From contig PLSX01000112.1 of assembly GCA_003165315.1 (NCBI GenBank), forward strand, positions 1-64,000: a stretch of DNA of 64,000 nucleotides. The letters are read 5' to 3'. The position numbers and the translations under genes were made by a program. Below the pieces are notes generated by a model, which saw only the letters and a list, made by a program, of their open reading frames with translations, ran no database searches and was not told the origin of the DNA. The DNA is from Acidobacteriota bacterium. GTDB taxonomy: Bacteria > Acidobacteriota > Terriglobia > UBA7540. Shown piece after piece: positions 53,623 through 62,613 of this stretch (its first letter is position 1; every line of letters begins with the position of its first letter).

Positions 53623-53692
53623 ATGGAACGGCGTTCTGCACCTTGGTGGGGGGACGGCGGAGCAGTGCGGAAACTTTGCCTCTTACTTTACC

Positions 53693-54142
53693 TCATTCAT
53701 CCTTCACAAATTTCAGCGCGGCGGAATTGATGCAATAGCGCAGGTGAGTGGGTGGGGGGCCATCCTCAAACACGTGCCCCAGGTGCGCGTCACATCGGGC
53801 ACACTGCACTTCTGTCCGCCTCATGCCGTAGCTCGTGTCGGTCTTAACTTGAATGTTCTTGTTCTCAACCGGGTCCCAGAAGCTCGGCCAACCCGTGCCG
53901 GATTCGAATTTCTTCTGGGAGTGGAAAAGGTCCGCCCCGCAACAGATACAGCGGAAGACTCCCTCTTCATGAATATTCCAGTATTGGCCGGTGAAAGCGC
54001 ACTCGGTGCCGCCATGGCGGGTCACCTGGTACTGTTCGGGGGTAAGAATTGCCTTCCATTCCGCGTCTGTCTTGACCACTTTTTCGATGCCCACTTTGCC
54101 CTCCTGATCGCGCGGAATGTCGCCCTGCCATTTTTCCTGCAT
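53693..54142 (-). CDS. msrB: MsrB, peptide-methionine (R)-S-oxide reductase
   Basis: 149 aa. The SelR fold motifs are in order: [78 protein letters not shown] and [11 protein letters not shown] with the catalytic cysteine. The pairs CICC and CARC are the zinc site (second pair and the Cys of CICC). It reduces R-methionine sulfoxide in the cytoplasm, complementing the periplasmic MsrP at the other end of the window. Confidence 0.95.
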   Translation of the reverse strand: MQEKWQGDIPRDQEGKVGIEKVVKTDAEWKAILTPEQYQVTRHGGTECAFTGQYWNIHEEGVFRCICCGADLFHSQKKFESGTGWPSFWDPVENKNIQVKTDTSYGMRRTEVQCARCDAHLGHVFEDGPPPTHLRYCINSAALKFVKDE

Positions 54143-54226
54143 GGCGCATTCGGAATCCTGATGTTTTTGCGTTGCCCACGGGCGCCCCGTAGAGCGCCCT
54201 AAAGTCGGCCAGTCCAGCCCAGCCCT

Positions 54227-54565
54227 CTATTTCTTGAGTGAACGGATGTACTTGACCAGCGACTTTACCTGATCGTCACTCAGAGAGTCCTTGAAGGGCG
54301 GCATCGCCGTACCCGTTTTCCCGTTCTTGATGGTCTTCGTTAGTTCTTCATCGGTCAGTGAGGCCTGCACCTTGGGGTCGGTGAAGTCGGGAGTCTTGAG
54401 CGCTGGGTAACCCTTGCCATCAGCCCCGTGGCACATCGCGCACTTTTGTTTGAAAAGATCGCCGCCCCCGTCGGGGGCCGGACCCGCCTGAAGCGCAATG
54501 CAGAAAATGAGCAAGAACGTACCAACTCCCAAAACTTTGAAGAACGTCGTTACCTGAAATCGCAT
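54227..54565 (-). CDS. Small class I c-type cytochrome
   Basis: 112 aa. A signal-like segment (VLGVGTFLLIFCIALQAGPA) is followed by a single CAMCHGADGKG haem motif, the usual helices, GTAMPPFKDSLSDDQVKSLV with the distal methionine, and KYIRSLKK. It is a periplasmic mono-haem electron carrier. It lies on the same strand as YggX, 31 bp apart, and may donate to or accept from the multihaem systems, although it is ~4.5 kb from them. Confidence 0.9.
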   Translation of the reverse strand: MRFQVTTFFKVLGVGTFLLIFCIALQAGPAPDGGGDLFKQKCAMCHGADGKGYPALKTPDFTDPKVQASLTDEELTKTIKNGKTGTAMPPFKDSLSDDQVKSLVKYIRSLKK

Positions 54566-54596
54566 GGTGCTCCTTGGGTTTTAGAATTTGACGGAT

Positions 54597-54869
54597 TTAC
54601 TTGATTGGAACATAGCCTGGGATTTGCGCCGACCCTGCGCCAAAGAAAAACTGCTCCATCTGGGCGCCGATAAAATCCTGCGCTTCCTTTGTCGAAGTCA
54701 CCAGGCGATATTCGTTGATCAACATTCTTAAGTGGTTCAGCCACTCGTTCCACGCTTCCTGTGATACGTTATCGTAGATGCGCTGCCCGAGTTCTCCAAA
54801 CCACGGGGCCTCATCGAGACCCGGCAGTTCCTTATGAAGCCTTACGCACTTCACCATTCGTTGTGCCAT
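54597..54869 (-). CDS. yggX: YggX family Fe(II)-trafficking / oxidative-damage-protection protein
   Basis: 90 aa from ATG 54869 (MAQRMVKCVRLHKELPGLDE). The family signature GELGQRIYDNVSQEAWNEWL, HLRMLINEYRL matches YggX closely, including the conserved Cys near residue 8 (VKCVRLHKE). It helps protect or repair Fe-S clusters. The last residues (IPGYVPIK) end as in the family. An upstream in-frame ATG at 54947 would add 26 unrelated residues. Confidence 0.92.
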   Translation of the reverse strand: MAQRMVKCVRLHKELPGLDEAPWFGELGQRIYDNVSQEAWNEWLNHLRMLINEYRLVTSTKEAQDFIGAQMEQFFFGAGSAQIPGYVPIK

Positions 54870-54989
54870 AGAGATACCTCTTCCCGGAATGAATTCTCTG
54901 TTTTTAGTCTGCTCATGGTGCCCACACCGGGCTTTCCCGGCCATCAACCACGCCCACTTACAACACCATTATACAGGAAATCCGGTGGC

Positions 54990-55652
54990 TTATTTCTTAC
55001 GGTGAATTTCCAGTTCAACTTCCTCGCCATTGAACAGCGGAAGCTGTGTGTGGGGATGGAGCACTCCATCCTGAAACGTGGCGGCAATGGATTGAGGCTT
55101 CGGCGGGGCGGGATTGGAAGTTGATTGGAGTTGGCGCACCCGGTTGACGAACTGTGCCGCCCGCTCAAGTTCTTCCGGGGTCTGATTGGATACCTTTGGC
55201 GACGGGGCGGCAGGTGGCGGATTGCGTGGTGCTTTTCCGCTGGCCGCATCGTCCATCGCCTCATTTGCCAGCCGGTCGGCTTCGCGATTCTGCTCGCGAT
55301 AAACATGCCGAATGGAAAAGGACTCAAGCCGGGAGATCAAACCCCTTGCCTTATCGAACAGTGGTTTCAGATCAGGGCTGCGAACCTTGTAGCGGCCATT
55401 AATCTGGTGCGCCATCAATTCCGAATCCGTCAGTACCCGCAGACTTGGATGATCGTGGTTCAGTGCGTATTCCAGCGCCGCCAGCAGCCCCTGGTATTCG
55501 GCAACATTATTGGTTGTCTTTCCAATGTACTTCCCAAAGGCCGTGACGGGATCGCCCTGCGGGGTTTCAATGGCAACGCCGAAGGCCGCGGGGCCCGGGT
55601 TGCCGCGCGATCCGCCGTCAATATGGGCAATAATTTCAGGTGAGTTGGGCAT
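54990..55652 (-). CDS. Ribonuclease HI-family protein
   Basis: 220 aa. The RNase H carboxylates are visible: DGGSRGNPGPAAFGVAIE (first Asp), GLLAALEYAL (Glu), RVLTDSELMAHQINGRYKVR (Asp) and EQNREADRLANEA (last Asp). It resembles the acidobacterial/archaeal-type RNase H in its 'D(G/A)GSRGNPG' start. A C-terminal ~85-residue extension after NEAMDDAASGK is proline-rich and ends in a conserved-looking HPHTQLPLFNGEEVELEIHRK. It probably degrades RNA in RNA-DNA hybrids. Confidence 0.85.
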   Translation of the reverse strand: MPNSPEIIAHIDGGSRGNPGPAAFGVAIETPQGDPVTAFGKYIGKTTNNVAEYQGLLAALEYALNHDHPSLRVLTDSELMAHQINGRYKVRSPDLKPLFDKARGLISRLESFSIRHVYREQNREADRLANEAMDDAASGKAPRNPPPAAPSPKVSNQTPEELERAAQFVNRVRQLQSTSNPAPPKPQSIAATFQDGVLHPHTQLPLFNGEEVELEIHRKK

Positions 55653-55654
55653 AG

Positions 55655-55770
55655 GGTGAAGGTTATCGGTTACAGGTCACAGGAAATAGGTCTCTGGTCA
55701 TGGATGAGAGGTGGTAGCGAAGGGTTTTAGATTCTGTAACCTGTTCCCTATGACCTGTAACCTGGTCTTA
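55655..55770. repeat. Host inverted word-repeat spacer (GGTTACAGGTCACAGG / CCTGTAACCTG)
   Basis: CGGTTACAGGTCACAGGAAA faces CTGTAACCTGTTCCCTATGA and CCTGTAACCTGG. The word is the same as in the phage spacers 16486-16562, 19500-19578 and 21668-21748, although this locus is 20 kb outside the phage block. Confidence 0.85.
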
Positions 55771-56529
55771 CGACATTGACACTCGCGTACCATCGCCACC
55801 GTCAAGGGCCGGATCTTCCGCCGGAGGTCCGGCATAATACTGAATGCGGCTGCAGTTTTCGCAGACCATCACGGTCTCGCTTGTCCGGATTTCGTTATAC
55901 ACTTGGGGCCTCAGTTGGATATTACAGGCAGTGCACAGGCCATTGCGAACTTCCGCCACCGCCGGGGGTTTGCGGTAGGTGCGGATGCGCTCATAGAGCT
56001 CCAGAACCTCTTCACTCAGAGTTGCAGCCACTTCCTTGCGCCGGGCTTTCAGCCGTTCGCACTCACCAATGTCCTTCTGCCGCTCGTTCTCAAGCTTCTT
56101 GATTTCCTCCGCCACGCGAGCCTTCTCGCCTTCCAACTTCGCTGCCGCCTCCTCCACCAGCTTCTGGATCTCCTCCGACTCGATCATCTTTTCCAGAATC
56201 TTGTCCTCAACCTTGCGGATGCTGGCCTCTTCCCCTTCAATCTCCTTCAGCAGCGCCTTGTACTGATCATTGGTCTTTACCTGATAGAGCTGGTCGCGGT
56301 GGCGGGAAATCTTGTCCTGAGTGGCTTTGATGTCGCCCTCCAGATCCTTGCGCTCCTTCAGGTTGGCGGCCACGCGCTTCTTGCGTTCTTCGTGGGAATT
56401 GATGAAATTGTCCAGCTGCGCTTGCAGGGTTTGAATCTCTTTGGGCAAGGAATCGGTCAGCTTCGTCAGTTCCGCAACTTCCAGGTCAAGCTGCTGGACC
56501 TCGACGACGGCTTTAAGGTCAGGATGCAC
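55768..56529 (-). CDS. C4-type zinc-ribbon coiled-coil protein
   Basis: 253 aa. It starts MHPDLKAVVEVQQLDLEVAE and continues as a long antiparallel coiled coil (IKATQDKISRHRDQLYQVKT, LVEEAAAKLEGEKARVAEEI), ending in a zinc ribbon NGLCTACNIQLRPQVYNEIR, VMVCENCSRIQYY. The layout matches the CdsZ/DUF164 family, found before RNase H genes in several phyla. Its role is probably chaperone-like or nucleic-acid binding. Confidence 0.87.
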   Translation of the reverse strand: MHPDLKAVVEVQQLDLEVAELTKLTDSLPKEIQTLQAQLDNFINSHEERKKRVAANLKERKDLEGDIKATQDKISRHRDQLYQVKTNDQYKALLKEIEGEEASIRKVEDKILEKMIESEEIQKLVEEAAAKLEGEKARVAEEIKKLENERQKDIGECERLKARRKEVAATLSEEVLELYERIRTYRKPPAVAEVRNGLCTACNIQLRPQVYNEIRTSETVMVCENCSRIQYYAGPPAEDPALDGGDGTRVSMS

Positions 56530-56726
56530 TTACTCTCCTTGGACGTGTGGTGTCCCCCGAGTGGGAAGGCGCATGCTCCAACGGATGCAAGCTGCTCCTT
56601 CCGTCACCCAACATTTTTGCATATTCCCAGCCAGCGCGGCAAGGAAATGCGAGCGGACCCCTGAGAATGAACGGTTTAAGAGCAGTTCACATCCGAAACA
56701 TCACGACCCGCGAGGCAGGTTGTGGG

Positions 56727-57320
56727 CTATTGCTTGGGCGCCCCAAAATCAACCTTGGGAGCTTCGCGCGCGCTTTCGGAGGCAGCAAAGTAATCGTTAT
56801 TCCGTTGGAATCCCGCCCACCCGGCATAAATACTGTTGGGGAACTGGCCAATGTAGGTGTTGTAGTCCTGAATGGCCTCGTTGTACCGGCGGCGCTCCAC
56901 GGCGATACGGTTCTCGCTTCCGGCCAACTCGTCCTGTAGGGCGGCGAAGTTCTGATCGGCTTTGAGGTTGGGATAGTTTTCGACCACCAGCAGCAATCTG
57001 CCGATGGCGCCATCCAACTGTCCGTTGGCGGCGATCTTGTCAGCGGGCGTCTTGGCATTCAGCAGACCAGCGCGGGCATTGGCGATGTCTCCGTATACCT
57101 TCTCTTCATGCTGGGCATAGCCCTTCACCGTAGCGACGAGGTTGGGAATCAGGTCAGCCCGCCGTTGCAGCACCACATCCACCTGCGCCCACTCTTGCTT
57201 GATGGCTTCGTTCTTGGTGACCATCGTGTTCTTGGCGCCGACGTACGACGCCCCCACCGTGGCGGCAACCAGCAATACCAGAACCAGAACCACTCCCACC
57301 ACAGCCAACAGAATCTTCAT
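56727..57320 (-). CDS. LemA family membrane protein
   Basis: 197 aa from ATG 57320 after GAGGAGAG. One N-terminal transmembrane segment (ILLAVVGVVLVLVLLVAATV) is followed by the helical LemA domain: YNTMVTKNEAIKQEWAQVDV-like (here NTMVTKNEAIKQEWAQVDVV), LQRRADLIPNLVATVKGYAQ, HEEKVYGDIANAR, VVENYPNLKADQNFAALQDE, LAGSENRIAVERRRYNEAIQ, DYNTYIGQFPNSIYA. The function is unknown. It usually sits beside a TPM-domain gene, as here with one gene between. Confidence 0.93.
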   Translation of the reverse strand: MKILLAVVGVVLVLVLLVAATVGASYVGAKNTMVTKNEAIKQEWAQVDVVLQRRADLIPNLVATVKGYAQHEEKVYGDIANARAGLLNAKTPADKIAANGQLDGAIGRLLLVVENYPNLKADQNFAALQDELAGSENRIAVERRRYNEAIQDYNTYIGQFPNSIYAGWAGFQRNNDYFAASESAREAPKVDFGAPKQ

Positions 57321-57352
57321 AACTCTCCTCCTTTGAAAACCCGTCCCCTGTG

Positions 57353-57486
57353 GCACAGGCACTCCTGCCTGTGCGCGAAATGGCACCCTAATGCATCGGG
57401 GGTGCTCACCTGCATAGCCAAGACCTGTCCCGATGGTTTTATCGGGATGGCCATGGCACATTTACCGGGCGGTTCGCAAACCGCCC
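57353..57486. repeat. Bipartite REP-like element, copy 1
   Basis: GCACAGGCA-CTCC-TGCCTGTGC (57353-57374) and GGGCGGTT-CGCA-AACCGCCC (57467-57486), with a third stem around AGACCTGTCCCGATGG/ATCGGGATGG between them. Copy 2 is at 59240-59330. It fills the gap between the LemA and nucleotidyltransferase genes. Confidence 0.7.
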
Positions 57487-58217
57487 TACTTTGCCGGCGG
57501 AACCGCCAGCCGCCGGTCCATTTCTTCTGCGATGTGTGCAACCCTGTCCAAGTATGCCCCGAAAGTCGCCTGCACATCCAGATCGCGTTCCCGTTTGCGC
57601 CCCTCGCGAACCTCAAAGATGGCTTGAAACGGCCCGGGATCGAACCCCAGCACAGTGCCTAGCCGATCCATCGTTGCTCGCTTACTGGAGGGTGATTCTT
57701 CCCCCAAGGCAATCAAGGCATGGCGAAACAGCGCCGCAAACGATGAAATCGATGACGTCATCAGCTCCAGGGTCTTTTTGGCGTCGGTTGGGTATCTCAA
57801 GTAGTGCTGGCGCAGGCGCAACGTATTGTTCCGCAGCTCACGCTCCACTTGCAGGCGGTGGCGATCCATTGGAATTTGGAGCGAGGTTATGACATCTTCA
57901 CCGTGAAGAATTCGGTGCGCGGCTTTGATGTCCAGCAGTTCGATGGCGAAGACATCGGCCGATTGGCGCAGTTCATCCAGGGTGAAGAAGAGCGGTGCCG
58001 GATGGCCTTTCTTCGCCCACCACGCCGCAGGCGCATGGAGCTTGGCCAAATCTTCCCGTCCAAGACTCCCCATGACGCAGAGAATATTCAGGTCGGAGTG
58101 CCCCTCGTGGAATTCATCCGTTGCCGCCGAACCATAGAGGATGGCGGAAAGCAGATTGCCCCCCGCCGCGTCCTTTAGTTTAGTCACCAGGTCTGTCAAG
58201 TCTTGCTCATTGATCAT
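57486..58217 (-). CDS. Nucleotidyltransferase-domain protein
   Basis: 243 aa. The Pol-beta-like motif AILYGSAATDEFHEGHSDLN gives G-S and the two metal-binding carboxylates (EGHSDLN in place of the usual D-x-D), and a downstream helix carries ALKFFTLDELRQSADVFAIE-type sequence (FFTLDELRQSADVFAIELLD). A C-terminal helical domain follows (LELMTSSISSFAALFRHALI). The family covers kanamycin nucleotidyltransferase-like and antitoxin-type (MNT) proteins. It sits between LemA and TPM genes on one strand, and its role there is not known. Confidence 0.72.
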   Translation of the reverse strand: MINEQDLTDLVTKLKDAAGGNLLSAILYGSAATDEFHEGHSDLNILCVMGSLGREDLAKLHAPAAWWAKKGHPAPLFFTLDELRQSADVFAIELLDIKAAHRILHGEDVITSLQIPMDRHRLQVERELRNNTLRLRQHYLRYPTDAKKTLELMTSSISSFAALFRHALIALGEESPSSKRATMDRLGTVLGFDPGPFQAIFEVREGRKRERDLDVQATFGAYLDRVAHIAEEMDRRLAVPPAK

Positions 58218-58267
58218 GGCGCTTGCTCCAGCAAAACACTTTTGCCCTTTGACTTGCTTTCAGGCTT

Positions 58268-59101
58268 TTACCAACTGCCGCCGGCCCCACCTCCGCCCGA
58301 CGAACCCCCGCCAAACCCGCCGAATCCACCCCCGCCCCCACCGCCGCCAAATCCGCCGCCTCCCCAGCCGTCGTTGCCGCGCCCTCCGCCTCCCATCAAG
58401 AGCGAGAGGAAGAACCATGGACCCAGGAACTTAAGCAGGATGGGCGCAATGATGAGGAAAAGAATGACCAGCGCAATGATCTCTCCGGTGGTCAGGTGCA
58501 CTTGTTGCCCCCCGCCATCGTTCTCAGTGGAATCGGGCGGTTGGAAGCCGGTCAAGCTAGCCAGCGAAACGTTGCTATCCTGGGCAATCACCTGGGCAAT
58601 CTGGCTCACAATTTGAGTGATGGCGCTGTTGTAGTCGTTCTGGCGCAAGAGCGGAACCATGCTGCGTCCAAACCCGCCCACTTTGCCATCGGGAAGGATT
58701 CCTTCCAAGCCGTAACCCACTTCTGTCCAGTACTTGTGGTCATTCGTGGCCAGCAGAACCATCACGCCGCGGTCCGTTCCCTTGGCCCCCACGCCCCATT
58801 TCTGGAAGAGGTGATTGGTAAAGTCTTCCTTGGTATCATTTTCCAGGGTCTTGATGGTGACCACAGCAATCTGGGCTTTGGCTTTTTGATCAACCTCGGT
58901 ACTGATCTGATTGAGCTTCGCCACCGTCGACGGATCCAGCACGCCGGCAAAATCGTTGACGTAGCCCTGCACTTCGAGCTTTTGCCACTGCTCCGCTTGG
59001 GCAGGAGCAGATGAAATCAGCAGCATTGATAGCAGAATGAAAAGTGAAAGCGATTGGAAACGGAAGCGCCCGTTAAAGTGGTTGAGCAGGGAAGGCATCA
59101 T
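58268..59101 (-). CDS. TPM-domain membrane protein
   Basis: 277 aa. A signal peptide (LSLFILLSMLLISSAPAQAE) precedes the TPM domain (VNDFAGVLDPSTVAKLNQIS, QIAVVTIKTLENDTKEDFTN, GVMVLLATNDHKYWTEVGYG, LEGILPDGKVGGFGRSMVPL), then a transmembrane segment (IIALVILFLIIAPILLKFLG) and a long Gly-rich tail. The family (YgcG-like) may act in photosystem- or protein-complex repair in other groups. Its pairing with LemA is common. It is likely the first gene of a TPM, nucleotidyltransferase, LemA unit. Confidence 0.88.
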   Translation of the reverse strand: MMPSLLNHFNGRFRFQSLSLFILLSMLLISSAPAQAEQWQKLEVQGYVNDFAGVLDPSTVAKLNQISTEVDQKAKAQIAVVTIKTLENDTKEDFTNHLFQKWGVGAKGTDRGVMVLLATNDHKYWTEVGYGLEGILPDGKVGGFGRSMVPLLRQNDYNSAITQIVSQIAQVIAQDSNVSLASLTGFQPPDSTENDGGGQQVHLTTGEIIALVILFLIIAPILLKFLGPWFFLSLLMGGGGRGNDGWGGGGFGGGGGGGGFGGFGGGSSGGGGAGGSW

Positions 59102-59239
59102 TCCTCAGAAAACCGATCTGCCAAAGCGTACCGTGACGGCGGAATCAAAGCGCCGGAACCTCGTGATCGCACGCGCAAATTGCCTCCACATAATTGTACG
59201 CGGCATTCGAGGCAGGCGCAACTTGGCGGGGGAGCGTAC

Positions 59240-59330
59240 CACGGGCATCCTGCCCGTGTCGGAGAACATGGCTGTAACGGCCATCGAGCATTTGTCGCGC
59301 GGTTCGTGAATGGCGAGGTTCGCGAACCGC
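59240..59330. repeat. Bipartite REP-like element, copy 2
   Basis: CACGGGCA-TCC-TGCCCGTG (59240-59258) and GCGGTTCG ... CGAACCGC (59299-59330). This is the same two-part design as 57353-57486. It lies in the 316-bp gap between the divergent TPM and esterase genes, which otherwise has no gene. Confidence 0.7.
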
Positions 59331-59417
59331 CCCCACAAGGTGCGTGTGGGGCTATAATGCAGGGCGCATTGCATGCCGGGATTTGCAATTACAATGATGA
59401 ACTGATCTGGAGGACGC

Positions 59418-60377
59418 ATGGGAAAAACACTGGCGGCGGTATTGCTGATCCTGCTGGCAACAATCACCGCTTCTGCCCAGGAAAGGCTCGATCAAGCCGC
59501 CGAGTGGGCCACAAATGCCTTCAATGAGTTCCACGTTTCGCCGAACATTGTCTATCAGCGCGCCAATGGCGTCAGCCTGAAGCTGGACGTGATCACCGCT
59601 GGGCCCGCATCAACCACGCGCCCAACGCTGATCTATTTTCACGGAGGGGGGCTGGTGGAAGGCGCCAAGGAAGGCGCCATGCTTTATCCGCTGCCATACC
59701 TTGCCCGCGGCATGAATGCTGTGAATGTGGAATACCGCTTGGCGCCGGATTCGCTGGCTCCTGCCGCTGTGGAGGACAGCCGCTGCGCGCTGCACTGGGT
59801 TTATGACAACGCAGAAAAGTATGGGTTCAACACCTCCAAGATCGTGGTGGCGGGCCACTCGGCTGGCGGCTACCTGGCGTTGATGACGGGAATGCTTGCA
59901 CCCGGCGACAATCTGGACAACTCCTGCGCCCGGCTCTCAGCCGATTGGCGTGAAGGCTCCATCCGCGATGTCAAAGTGGCCGCCATCGTCAATTTCTTCG
60001 GCATCACCGACTACGTCGATCTATTGCAGGGGCCCAACACGCGGAACTTCGCCGTGCGCTGGTTCGGCGATCTGCCCAGTCGCATGGAGCTTGCGCGGCA
60101 GTTATCCCCGCTGAGCTATGTTCGCAAGGGCAATCCCCCCATCATCACGATTGCCGGCGACAAGGACCCCATCGTGCCGTATCAGCATCAGGTGCGCCTG
60201 CACGAAGCGCTTGCGCGCCAGGGAATTCCCAATCAGCTTGTGACCATTGCGGGCGGCGGCCACGGATTAACTCCTCCCTTTGAATGGAATCGCGAGCAGA
60301 AACTCCACGCGCAGGAAGAGATCTTTGAGTTTCTTGAAAAGCACGGGATCATTCCGCCTGTGACGGTTGGAAAATAG
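59418..60377 (+). CDS. Exported alpha/beta hydrolase (esterase/lipase-like)
   Basis: 319 aa after GGAGGA. The signal peptide GKTLAAVLLILLATITASAQ is followed by the hormone-sensitive-lipase-type pattern: IYFHGGGLVEG (oxyanion), VEYRLAPDSLAPAAVEDSRC, VAGHSAGGYLALM (nucleophile Ser), GDKDPIVPYQHQ (Asp) and AGGGHGLTPPF (His). It is probably a periplasmic carboxylesterase or a deacetylase acting on plant or microbial esters. It is a likely partner of the downstream carbohydrate enzyme. Confidence 0.88.
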   Translation: MGKTLAAVLLILLATITASAQERLDQAAEWATNAFNEFHVSPNIVYQRANGVSLKLDVITAGPASTTRPTLIYFHGGGLVEGAKEGAMLYPLPYLARGMNAVNVEYRLAPDSLAPAAVEDSRCALHWVYDNAEKYGFNTSKIVVAGHSAGGYLALMTGMLAPGDNLDNSCARLSADWREGSIRDVKVAAIVNFFGITDYVDLLQGPNTRNFAVRWFGDLPSRMELARQLSPLSYVRKGNPPIITIAGDKDPIVPYQHQVRLHEALARQGIPNQLVTIAGGGHGLTPPFEWNREQKLHAQEEIFEFLEKHGIIPPVTVGK

Positions 60378-60528
60378 GGATTCAAGTGCACCGATTTGCA
60401 TCAGCCTGGGGTTCGCTACGGCAACTGAAGGTGCGCGAAACGCTTTTGGATTGCTGCCGTTCTGCGGCTCTGTGGTGAATCCTTCACAATGGGGATAAGC
60501 TGAAAGTCGCGTTTGACTGGGGAAATCA

Positions 60529-62613
60529 ATGGACCGCCGAAAGTTTCTAAAAAACTCACTGAAAACGTGCGGCGCGCTGGCGCTGCCCGCGCCAGGTCGG
60601 GCGGCGGACTCCCCCGTCGTGGATTCCACGGCTGTGGATGCTCCCACTCCAACGGGCAAAATCAAGATCCAATACCTTCGCGAAGACATTCCTCACTTTG
60701 AGATCCCGCCGTATCGTGGCAAATCTTATGAAGACAATGTCCCTGACACGCTTGACCTCGCCGAGACGCTCAAGCTCGGCATTCACGGCATCACCAGTAT
60801 TGCCGACCCCAACGCAGACTATGAAATCTACTGGCTCGCCGACTTCTTCCGCAATCCTCCCGTGGTGGCGCACGACTTCAGCGATTGGGTGCAGATTCAG
60901 GAAGGTCTGATGGAGGCGCTGCCGCTGCTGCGACTCGCCACGGGAGAGAGTCTGAACAATCAGGTTGACCCGGTCTGGATGGCTTCAATGCTGAAGTCGG
61001 TGGGGCCGGACGGGCTGGTCTACAATCCCCTGAATGGCCGTCCCTGGGGCCGCACCAAGGCGAGCGGAGTGCACCCCGTCTGGAAAGCTGATGGCAGCAA
61101 GACCACCTTCGACGATCCTTCCGTCAGCCAGTTCACCAATTCCGCTTCCTGCGGGCGAGCCATCGGGACCCTGACCGTCTACTACCTGCGCGACAAGAAC
61201 CCCATGTGGAAGGCGCTGATCGAAACCATGATCCAGAGGTTGTCGCAACTGACGATTGACCGGGGAGACTGGAGCTACTTTCCCGGCGGGGTGTTTGAGC
61301 CCAGTCTGAAGGTTGACCCCAGCGCGGATATGCCCCGGGGGAGCTTATGGGGAACCACCTGCAACGCGCGAGTGATTCAGGCGCTGGGGCAATATCATCG
61401 AATTTCTGGATACGAGCCCGCCCGCCAGCTTGCCGCGAAGCTGGTTCCCTACACGCGATTCCACGGCGAGATTTTTGATGACGAGGGCAGGTGGTTGCTT
61501 GACCCTGAGTTGAAGGGCAAGACGTGGGAGTCACGAGGTGTTGGTCACAACGCCGGTGGCAACCTGGGCGAGCAGTTGCATCAAGGCGTGGTGGCTTACA
61601 ACGTGGAAGGCCTCGCGTTCGGCGGCCAGTCGCACGGCCACTCCATCGCCCTGCTGAGCGTTCTTGACTATGCGCTTGCAGTGGGCGACAAGGACTCCAT
61701 CGCCTTCGTGAAGGCGAGTTTCGACTGGCTCCTCAATCCAGGGCAGATTTACACCGTCTCCACGCTCGTGGGATGGTTCCCGGAATGGTATGTGCCGGAT
61801 TTCCCCGCGTGTGAAAGTTGCACGCTGGGTGATTTCGCCGGGATGGCCGTGAAGATGAGCGAGGCGGGAATTGGGGATTATTGGGACGACATCGACAGGT
61901 GCGTGCGCAATCATTATACCGAGGCGCAGCTCACCAGCGTCGATTGGGTCTACCGCATGGCGGAACACCAGCCCGCCAAGCCGGTGGCTTTCAATGAAAT
62001 CGCCGATCACGCGCCGGAAATGAATATCGGTGCGTGGTCGGGTTGGGCGGGCGTGAACGAATGGGCGACCTGGGTTGGGATTCAGCACTGTTGCACGGGC
62101 AATGCCTCGCGCGGTCTCTACTACATTTGGGAACATATCGTCGACTACCATGACGGCGAATTGAAAGTAAATCTGCTGATGAACCGTGCCTCGCGCTGGG
62201 CGGATGTGTACAGCTACATTCCCTGTCAGGGACGCGTGGACCTCAAGATGAAGGAACCGTGCAGGAACGTAGCGGTGCGGGCGCCGGAATGGGTGGAAAC
62301 GGGCAGTCCCCGCATGGAGTGTAAGGTGAACGGCGCATCGCGGCCTCTGCGTTGGGACGGCCGATACGCGAGCGTGGGCGCGGCGATGCAAGGTGACAAG
62401 GTGGTCGTGACGTTTCCGATTTCGGAGCGGACGGTGAAGGAGAAGATCGGTCCGGAGACATACACGCTGATAATCAGGGGTAACACAGTGGTGTCAATCG
62501 ACCCGGCGGGGAAGAACGGGCCCTTGTACCAGGGGCGGGAAAAATACCGAACCAGCGAGGCTTCGTGGATACAGGTGAGGCGCTTCGTATCGGATGAGAC
62601 GATTGAATGGTAA
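60529..62613 (+). CDS. Tat-exported GH127-like (beta-L-arabinofuranosidase-type) protein
   Basis: 694 aa. The start MDRRKFLKNSLKTCGALALP is a Tat signal. The (alpha/alpha)6 barrel fits the GH127/DUF1680-like family: SGYEPARQLAAKLVPYTRFH, VVAYNVEGLAFGGQSHGHSI, ALLSVLDYALAVGDKDSIAF, CESCTLGDFAGMAVKMSEAG, DDIDRCVRNHYTEAQL and QHCCTGNASRGLYYIWEHIV with a paired Cys (the zinc-cysteine centre used by this family). A beta-sandwich C-terminus follows (VNLLMNRASRWADVYSYIPC, VVVTFPISERTVKEKIGPET). It may trim arabinose-type residues outside the cell. Confidence 0.75.
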   Translation: MDRRKFLKNSLKTCGALALPAPGRAADSPVVDSTAVDAPTPTGKIKIQYLREDIPHFEIPPYRGKSYEDNVPDTLDLAETLKLGIHGITSIADPNADYEIYWLADFFRNPPVVAHDFSDWVQIQEGLMEALPLLRLATGESLNNQVDPVWMASMLKSVGPDGLVYNPLNGRPWGRTKASGVHPVWKADGSKTTFDDPSVSQFTNSASCGRAIGTLTVYYLRDKNPMWKALIETMIQRLSQLTIDRGDWSYFPGGVFEPSLKVDPSADMPRGSLWGTTCNARVIQALGQYHRISGYEPARQLAAKLVPYTRFHGEIFDDEGRWLLDPELKGKTWESRGVGHNAGGNLGEQLHQGVVAYNVEGLAFGGQSHGHSIALLSVLDYALAVGDKDSIAFVKASFDWLLNPGQIYTVSTLVGWFPEWYVPDFPACESCTLGDFAGMAVKMSEAGIGDYWDDIDRCVRNHYTEAQLTSVDWVYRMAEHQPAKPVAFNEIADHAPEMNIGAWSGWAGVNEWATWVGIQHCCTGNASRGLYYIWEHIVDYHDGELKVNLLMNRASRWADVYSYIPCQGRVDLKMKEPCRNVAVRAPEWVETGSPRMECKVNGASRPLRWDGRYASVGAAMQGDKVVVTFPISERTVKEKIGPETYTLIIRGNTVVSIDPAGKNGPLYQGREKYRTSEASWIQVRRFVSDETIEW

